From Stakelama saccharophila (GTDB lineage: Bacteria; Pseudomonadota; Alphaproteobacteria; Sphingomonadales; Sphingomonadaceae), in contig NZ_CP135076.1 in the NCBI RefSeq assembly GCF_032229225.1, positions 3,081,001 to 3,145,000 of the forward strand: DNA of 64,000 nucleotides, written 5' to 3'. Position numbers and translations under genes: made by a program. Below are positions 58,140 to 64,000 of the stretch, piece after piece (the first letter of the stretch is position 1; each line of letters opens with the position of its first letter). The notes beneath the pieces are model-generated. The model was not told where the DNA came from, did not search any database, and saw nothing but the letters and a program-made list of their open reading frames with translations.

Positions 58140-61100
58140 TTGCCCCTATCCGCACATCGCTACATATCCGCGCCCCTTGATGCGATCGGTTCGGACGGCA
58201 TCTGTCGCGGTGGCAACCTTGCCGGCCTGGCCCGCGAAACCGGCGCGGACGCGGTTCTCCTGAGCGGACGCATGTCGCTGTTCGAAGCGGGGATTGCGCA
58301 AGCCGTGGAACCGATCCGCGGCAGTCCCGACGACCTGCCGCCCTGCACGATCGAGGTCGATCTGAGCCGCTTTCCGCTCGACCATCCGCTCGTTGTCGCG
58401 CATCCGGAGGCCTTTGCGGTGCGCCGTGCCGGCGGCGCCCGCGCGACCGTCGATCCCCGGCGGCCCATGCCGGCAGCCGGGGAGGCGCTGGCGCGATTAC
58501 GGGCGCCTGATGCTGTCGATCGTTTCGGCGAGCTACTGGTCGAGCGGCTGGACGCGCTGGCATCGGCCGGCGCCCGCGGCTTTCGGCTCCTGTCGCCCGA
58601 GCGGCTCGGCGTCGATGTGGTTCGCTATCTCGCAGAAGCCTTCGCAGGGCGTGAGATTACCTTCCTTGCAGGACCGTTGCGGGACCGCGCGAGCGCGCGG
58701 CGCCTGGGCGCATCGGGCATCGACGGCCTGGTTACGTCTTTCGGCCGATGGGATCCGGGCGCGCGCTGGATGACCGAGGAGATCGAGGCATTGCGCGGCA
58801 CCACCGCGCTCGTCGCCGAACTCTCCGCCGACCATGTCCGGCCGGAGGTCGCGCTGAAGGTGGCGCCGCTTCTCTCCGAAGGACTGGTGGTGCCGCTGAC
58901 ATGGCTCGCCTCCCCCGATCTGCGCGAGGCCGCCACGCGTGCTTTTGCCGACCTTGACCGGCTTGCGGAAATACGCGGCGAGGTTCGCGAGGCCAGCGCT
59001 CCCGACGACCCCGTGACGGTGATCGCGCGCGGCGACCGAGGTGACTTGCGCATGGCGGAACGGATCGTCGTCGCCTTGATCAATCGCGAAGAGACGCGCC
59101 CCTTGCCGATGCCGGCGCCGCTGCTCCAGCCGGTCGGGTTCCCCTGCTCCGCCCTTTCCCCGCTCGATGGCGGAACGGCGCCGCGCGAACTCGGCGAGGG
59201 CGATGCGTTGCTGCTGCGCGCCGAATGTGCGCCCGCGGTCCGCCGGCCGCAGCCACCGCTCCGCGATCCTGCCGCCGCGCGCAACTGGCCCCGGCTCGTC
59301 GTGGAGGACCTGTCGCCAAGTGTCGCGGGCGGCGACTTCGCGGTGAAGCGCGTGGCCGGCGACTCCGTCGGTGTGGAGGCAACGGTCTTCGCCGACGGGC
59401 ACGAGCAGCTCGCCGCTGAACTCCAGTGGCGCGCCGCCGATGCGGACGCATGGCATACGGCGCCTATGACGCCGCTTCCCAACGACCGCTGGACGGCGTC
59501 CTTCGTGCCCGACCGGCTCGGCGCACATGAATTCCGCGTCGAGGGTTGGCTCGACCGCTTCGGCGGCTTCCGGCGCGATTTCCGCAAGAAACGCGATGCG
59601 CGCGTAGCCCGGCCGGTCGACCTCCAGGAGGGCGTGGCGCTGGTTGAAGCCGTGGCCGGGCGCAGCAGGGGTGACCTGAAGAAGGCGCTGCAGGCGGTGC
59701 TGGCCGACTGCGCAAAAGCAGATGATGAGGTTCGGGCGGACCTGCTGCTTTCGGACGATCTCGCCAAGCTGGTGAGCCGGGCCGACGACCGCCCGCACGC
59801 GATCCGCTCGCCGGTGCAGCGGCTGGACGCAGAACGTCTCGCCGCCCGTTTTTCCAGTTGGTACGAACTTTTCCCGCGCTCCATCACCCCTATTCCGGAA
59901 TCCGGCTCCAGGCCGCGCCACGGCACCTTCGCCGACGTGATCGATCGGTTGCCCGCCATCCGCGACATGGGCTTCGACACGCTCTATTTCCCGCCGATCC
60001 ATCCGATCGGACAGACCAACCGCAAGGGTCCCAACAATACGCTGACACCGGGGCCGGACGATCCCGGCAGCCCCTATGCGATCGGCAGCGAAGCGGGCGG
60101 CCATGAGGCCATCCACCCAGAGCTTGGCAACTTCGAGGATTTCGACCGGCTCGTCGCCGCGGCGCATGAGCAGGGCCTGGAGATCGCCCTCGATTTCGCC
60201 ATCCAGTGCGCGCCCGATCACCCCTGGCTGAAGGCGCATCCCGGCTGGTTTGCATGGCGCCCCGACGGCAGCATGAAATATGCCGAGAATCCGCCGAAGA
60301 AGTACCAGGACATCGTCAACGTCGATTTCTACGCCCCCGGCGCGGTGCCCGATCTGTGGCTGGCGCTGCGCGACATCGTGCTGCTGTGGATCGAGCACGG
60401 GGTGAAGACGTTCCGCGTCGACAATCCGCATACCAAGCCGCTGCCGTTCTGGGAATGGATGATCGCCGATGTGCGCGGCAAGCATCCCGATGTGATTTTC
60501 CTCGCCGAGGCCTTCACCCGGCCGACAATGATGTACCGCCTCGCCAAGGTCGGCTTTTCGCAAAGCTACACCTATTTCACCTGGCGCGATCGCAAGCACG
60601 AGCTCATCGAGTATGTCACCGAACTGACGACGACGGCGCCCAGGGAGTTTTACCGGCCGCACTTCTTCGTCAACACGCCCGACATCAATCCGTTGTACCT
60701 GCAAGGCTCGGGCCGCGCCGGGTTCCGCGTGCGCGCCGTGCTCGCCGCGACCCTTTCGGGACTGTTCGGCGTCTATTCGGGGTTCGAGCTGTGCGAGAGC
60801 GCCCCGCTGGGGCCGGGCAAGGAAGAATATCTCGACAGCGAGAAGTACGAGATCCGCCCGCGCGATTACGAAGCTCCGGGCAACATCATCGCCGACATCA
60901 CGCTGCTCAATCGCCTGCGCCGCACCTGGCCGGCGCTTCAGACGCACCTCAATACGCGCTTCTACCAGGCGTATGATGACAATATCATCTGGTACGGAAA
61001 GCCCGCAGCCGACCGGCGGTCGATCATCATGGTGATGGTCAATCTCGATCCGCACCGCCCCCATGAATGCGATTTCGAGGTGCCGCTCTGGGAGTTCGGG

Positions 61101-61241
61101 CTGGCCGACGACGGCAGCGTCGCGGTCGAGGATCTCGCCGCCGGCTACCGCTTCACCTGGCACGGCAAGGTCCAGCATATCCGCATCGCGCCCGACGAGC
61201 CCTTCCGCCTCTGGCGGATCGTCCCGGAGCGCGCGTCGTGA
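58140..61241 (+). CDS. glgE: Alpha-1,4-glucan:maltose-1-phosphate maltosyltransferase, long form
   Basis: A 1033-aa GH13 enzyme that extends alpha-glucans with maltose-1-phosphate. The C-terminal 640 residues are the classic Glg[35 protein letters not shown], nucleophile Asp near residue 761 ([10 protein letters not shown]) and acid/base Glu near 790 (FLAEAFTRP). The first about 320 residues are an extra amylase-like module seen in proteobacterial long forms. The TTG start at 58140 follows GGAG. The stop overlaps the treS start by four bases (GTGA). Confidence 0.92.
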   Translation: MPLSAHRYISAPLDAIGSDGICRGGNLAGLARETGADAVLLSGRMSLFEAGIAQAVEPIRGSPDDLPPCTIEVDLSRFPLDHPLVVAHPEAFAVRRAGGARATVDPRRPMPAAGEALARLRAPDAVDRFGELLVERLDALASAGARGFRLLSPERLGVDVVRYLAEAFAGREITFLAGPLRDRASARRLGASGIDGLVTSFGRWDPGARWMTEEIEALRGTTALVAELSADHVRPEVALKVAPLLSEGLVVPLTWLASPDLREAATRAFADLDRLAEIRGEVREASAPDDPVTVIARGDRGDLRMAERIVVALINREETRPLPMPAPLLQPVGFPCSALSPLDGGTAPRELGEGDALLLRAECAPAVRRPQPPLRDPAAARNWPRLVVEDLSPSVAGGDFAVKRVAGDSVGVEATVFADGHEQLAAELQWRAADADAWHTAPMTPLPNDRWTASFVPDRLGAHEFRVEGWLDRFGGFRRDFRKKRDARVARPVDLQEGVALVEAVAGRSRGDLKKALQAVLADCAKADDEVRADLLLSDDLAKLVSRADDRPHAIRSPVQRLDAERLAARFSSWYELFPRSITPIPESGSRPRHGTFADVIDRLPAIRDMGFDTLYFPPIHPIGQTNRKGPNNTLTPGPDDPGSPYAIGSEAGGHEAIHPELGNFEDFDRLVAAAHEQGLEIALDFAIQCAPDHPWLKAHPGWFAWRPDGSMKYAENPPKKYQDIVNVDFYAPGAVPDLWLALRDIVLLWIEHGVKTFRVDNPHTKPLPFWEWMIADVRGKHPDVIFLAEAFTRPTMMYRLAKVGFSQSYTYFTWRDRKHELIEYVTELTTTAPREFYRPHFFVNTPDINPLYLQGSGRAGFRVRAVLAATLSGLFGVYSGFELCESAPLGPGKEEYLDSEKYEIRPRDYEAPGNIIADITLLNRLRRTWPALQTHLNTRFYQAYDDNIIWYGKPAADRRSIIMVMVNLDPHRPHECDFEVPLWEFGLADDGSVAVEDLAAGYRFTWHGKVQHIRIAPDEPFRLWRIVPERAS

Positions 61242-64000
61242 CCGCGCCGCAGTCGGTGAGCGCGACCGTGGCGGCGGCGGACGACCCGCTGTGGTACAAG
61301 GACGCGGTCATCTATCAGCTTCACCTCAAGTCGTTCTTCGACGCGAACGACGACGGGATCGGCGACTTTGCCGGGCTGATGCAGAAGCTCGATTATATCG
61401 CCGATCTGGGCGTCACGGCGATCTGGCTGCTGCCCTTCTATCCCAGCCCGCGCCGCGACGACGGATACGACATCGCCGAATATCGCGACGTCAGCCCCGA
61501 TTACGGCACGATGGAGGAAGCGCGCGCCTTCATCGACGCGGCCCATGTCCGGGGCATCCGCGTCATCACCGAACTGGTCATCAACCACACGTCGGACCAG
61601 CATCCCTGGTTCCAGGCGGCACGCCGCGCACCGCCCGGCAGCCCCGAGCGCGATTTCTATGTCTGGTCCGACACCGACCAGCTCTATTCGGGCACGCGGA
61701 TCATCTTTCTCGACACGGAGAAATCGAACTGGACGTGGGACGAAGAGGCCCGAGCCTTCTTCTGGCACCGCTTCTATTCGCACCAGCCGGATCTCAATTT
61801 CGACAATCCCAGGGTGCTCGCCGAAGTGCTGTCGGTGATGCATTTCTGGCTCGATGCGGGAATCGACGGCCTCCGGCTCGACGCCATTCCCTATCTGATC
61901 GAGCGCGACGGCACCTCGAACGAGAACCTGCCCGAGACGCATGCGGTGCTGAAGAAGATCAGGGCCGATCTCGACCGCCATTATCCCGACCGCATGCTGC
62001 TTGCCGAGGCCAATATGTGGCCCGAGGACACGCAGGCCTATTTCGGCGACGACGACGAATGCCACATGGCGTTCCACTTTCCGCTGATGCCGCGCATGTA
62101 CATGGCGGTGGCGCAGGAGGACCGCTTCCCGATCACCGACATCATGCGCCAGACGCCCGACATTCCCGAGCACGCGCAATGGGCGATCTTCCTGCGCAAC
62201 CATGACGAGCTGACGCTCGAAATGGTGACCGATGCCGAGCGCGATTATCTGTGGAACACCTACGCCGCCGATGCGCGCGCGCGCATCAATCTGGGCATCC
62301 GCCGACGCCTTGCGCCGCTGATGGAGCGCGACCGCCGGCGGATCGAGCTGATGCACGCCCTGCTGCTCACCATGCCGGGCACGCCGGTCCTCTATTATGG
62401 CGACGAGATCGGTATGGGCGACAATGTCTTCCTCGGCGACCGGGACGGGGTGCGCACGCCGATGCAATGGTCGGTCGATCGCAATGGCGGCTTCTCCCGC
62501 GCCGACCCCGCGGCTCTGGCGCTGCCGCCGATCATGGACCCGGTCTATGGCTATCAGGCGGTCAATGTCGAGGCGCAGGAGCGTGACCGCCATTCGCTGC
62601 TCAACTGGCTGAAGCGCATGCTCGCGGTGCGCGGTCAGCACCGCGCGTTCGGCCGCGGCACGCAGCGCTTCCTGCGCCCGGCCAATCGCAAGGTGCTCGC
62701 CTTTTTCCGCGAACAGGGCGGCGAGACGATTCTGTGCGTCGCCAATCTCGCGCGTACCGCGCAGGCGGTCGAACTCGACCTGCACGAATTCGCCGGCCGC
62801 ACGCCGATCGAGCTTTCGGGCGAAGGCGCCTTTCCGCGGATTGGCCAGCTCCCTTATTTGCTAACGCTGCCGCCCTACGGCTTTTCGTGGTTCGCGCTGT
62901 CCGAGGATGCCGAGGCGCCCGACTGGGCAAGTGCGGCGCCCGGCGAGGCGGTCGAGCGCCATACCTTCGTGCTGCGCCCGGACCTTGCCGATATCACGTT
63001 GGGCGCCAATCGCGGTGTGCTCGAAGGCGACGTGCTGCCGGACTATATCGCACAGCGCCGCTGGTTCGGCGCCAAGGACGAAACGGTTGCGCGGACCCGG
63101 CTCGTGCGCGCGACGCCGCTCCCCGGGGCACAGGACCTGCTGCTCGGCGAAATCGCGGTCGGGACCGACCACCGCGAGACGACCTATCTGCTCCCCTTCG
63201 GCATTGCCTGGGAGGGGGAACAGCATGGCCGTTTCGCCTCCAACCTCGCGATCGCGCGGGTGCGGCGCGGTCGTCATGTCGGCCTGCTGACCGACGGCTT
63301 TGCGCTGGCGACGTTCGCCTCGGCGGTGGTCGCGGCGATGCGCGACGGCGCGCGCTTGCCGAGCGGCGAGGGCGAACTGCGCTTCACCGCCTTCGACGGC
63401 TTCGACCTCGATCCCGCGGACGAGCCCGAATGGATCGCCGCCGAGCAATCGAACAGCACGATGATCATCGGTGCCAGGGCGGTACTCAAGCTGCTGCGCA
63501 AGGTCGCGCCGGGCATGCACCCGGAGGTTGAGATGGTCCGCTACCTCGCCGCCGGCGGTTTCGAGAACGTACCGCCGATGCTGGGCACCGCCAGCCGCGT
63601 CGAAGACGGCGAAGAGACGTTGATGATGCTCGCGCAGCGGTTCGTGTACAATCAGGGCGACGGCTGGCAATGGACGCTGCGGGCGCTGGAGCGCGCCGCA
63701 ACCGACAGTGCGAGCGGTTCGGCCGATGCCCAGGATTTCGCCCGCAACGCCGGTCGCCGGCTGGCCGAGATGCACGCCGCGCTCGCGCGCGACACCGATG
63801 ATCCGGCCTTCGCCCCCGAAACGATGAGCGCGGACGAGGCCCGGCGCCTGGGCGAACGGGTCACGGCGCAGTTCGACGCCGCGCTCACGCGGCTGGACAG
63901 CGACGTGCAGTTCACCGGGAAAGAGGCTGGCGCCGCGGACTTCCTCACCGGGCAGCGCGATGCGACCGTGCGGTCCATCGCGGATCTGGCGGCGCGCGCG
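61238..64000 (+). CDS. treS: Trehalose synthase-maltokinase fusion (partial)
   Basis: From a GTG at 61238 the frame is open to the window end (921 codons, no stop). The N-terminal GH13 part (about 1-560) begins [20 protein letters not shown], with the nucleophile Asp near residue 215 ([13 protein letters not shown]), acid/base Glu near 257 (LLAEANMW) and [14 protein letters not shown] maltokinase (Pep2) domain begins near 590, with [14 protein letters not shown] and [18 protein letters not shown]. Trehalose would be turned to maltose, phosphorylated, and passed to GlgE. The C-terminal part of the kinase lies outside. Confidence 0.93.
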   Translation, partial: MTAPQSVSATVAAADDPLWYKDAVIYQLHLKSFFDANDDGIGDFAGLMQKLDYIADLGVTAIWLLPFYPSPRRDDGYDIAEYRDVSPDYGTMEEARAFIDAAHVRGIRVITELVINHTSDQHPWFQAARRAPPGSPERDFYVWSDTDQLYSGTRIIFLDTEKSNWTWDEEARAFFWHRFYSHQPDLNFDNPRVLAEVLSVMHFWLDAGIDGLRLDAIPYLIERDGTSNENLPETHAVLKKIRADLDRHYPDRMLLAEANMWPEDTQAYFGDDDECHMAFHFPLMPRMYMAVAQEDRFPITDIMRQTPDIPEHAQWAIFLRNHDELTLEMVTDAERDYLWNTYAADARARINLGIRRRLAPLMERDRRRIELMHALLLTMPGTPVLYYGDEIGMGDNVFLGDRDGVRTPMQWSVDRNGGFSRADPAALALPPIMDPVYGYQAVNVEAQERDRHSLLNWLKRMLAVRGQHRAFGRGTQRFLRPANRKVLAFFREQGGETILCVANLARTAQAVELDLHEFAGRTPIELSGEGAFPRIGQLPYLLTLPPYGFSWFALSEDAEAPDWASAAPGEAVERHTFVLRPDLADITLGANRGVLEGDVLPDYIAQRRWFGAKDETVARTRLVRATPLPGAQDLLLGEIAVGTDHRETTYLLPFGIAWEGEQHGRFASNLAIARVRRGRHVGLLTDGFALATFASAVVAAMRDGARLPSGEGELRFTAFDGFDLDPADEPEWIAAEQSNSTMIIGARAVLKLLRKVAPGMHPEVEMVRYLAAGGFENVPPMLGTASRVEDGEETLMMLAQRFVYNQGDGWQWTLRALERAATDSASGSADAQDFARNAGRRLAEMHAALARDTDDPAFAPETMSADEARRLGERVTAQFDAALTRLDSDVQFTGKEAGAADFLTGQRDATVRSIADLAARA

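Noticed and set aside
57481..58563. Minus-strand frame through the DUF2934 gene and the glgE start
   Set aside because: Runs antisense to DUF2934 and the GlgE N-terminus with Arg-rich, non-family translation.

Overview
The window is high-GC DNA whose gene content points to a sphingomonad or a close alphaproteobacterial relative. Supporting features are TonB-dependent receptors, a Ros/MucR regulator, DUF736, a Ti-type TraA relaxase, DctABD, and a cytochrome bd/FNR module. The organism itself is inferred, not proven. A core backbone is interrupted by accessory DNA that looks less GC-rich by eye, especially about 12.8-23 kb (composition not computed).

Layout. 0-11.3 kb: the end of an exported protein, then cydDC divergent from cydABX with an FNR-type box between them. 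Next come an FNR-like regulator, a hemerythrin-like gene with its own FNR box, D-lactate dehydrogenase and two c-di-GMP genes. Together this is a coherent low-oxygen module. 11.3-12.8 kb: an IS110-family element. 12.8-23 kb: a dense immunity/conflict island. It holds a SMEK-APAZ protein with a short prokaryotic Argonaute, a three-gene nucleotide-modification operon (thymidylate-synthase-like, TylF-like methyltransferase, hypermodification helical-domain protein), a TIR gene coupled to a SLOG gene, and a ThsB-like TIR gene coupled to an Nmad2 gene. 23.4-27.8 kb: a mobilisation module (DUF6118, TraA, a recognisable oriT, TraC, broken TraD) with no coupling protein.

28-44.9 kb: a TonB receptor/propeller pair, DUF736 and MucR. 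Then follows a five-gene operon (dctA, alpha/beta hydrolase, OprP-like porin, TonB receptor, SGNH hydrolase) divergent from a DctB/DctD two-component system. 44.5-52.8 kb: mobile-element cargo (MNT-HEPN, sigma-like HTH, broken ArdC, AlpA-like regulator, Fic, broken S9 peptidase, tyrosine integrase). 52.9-57.5 kb: remnant of a type I-C CRISPR-Cas operon (cas3, cas5c, 3'-truncated cas8c) that stops abruptly beside the integrase. 57.9-64 kb: DUF2934, long-form GlgE and a TreS-maltokinase fusion that runs off the window, together a trehalose/alpha-glucan pathway.

A striking technical pattern is that several genes (dgc, SMEK-APAZ, traD, ardC, S9 peptidase, cas3) are broken by single-base indels, nearly all at homopolymer runs. 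These may be real decay or uncorrected sequencing errors, and the affected genes should be read with that in mind. The strongest candidate for an undescribed system is the SMEK-APAZ/short-Argonaute pair, followed by the modification-TIR-SLOG-Nmad2 cluster.
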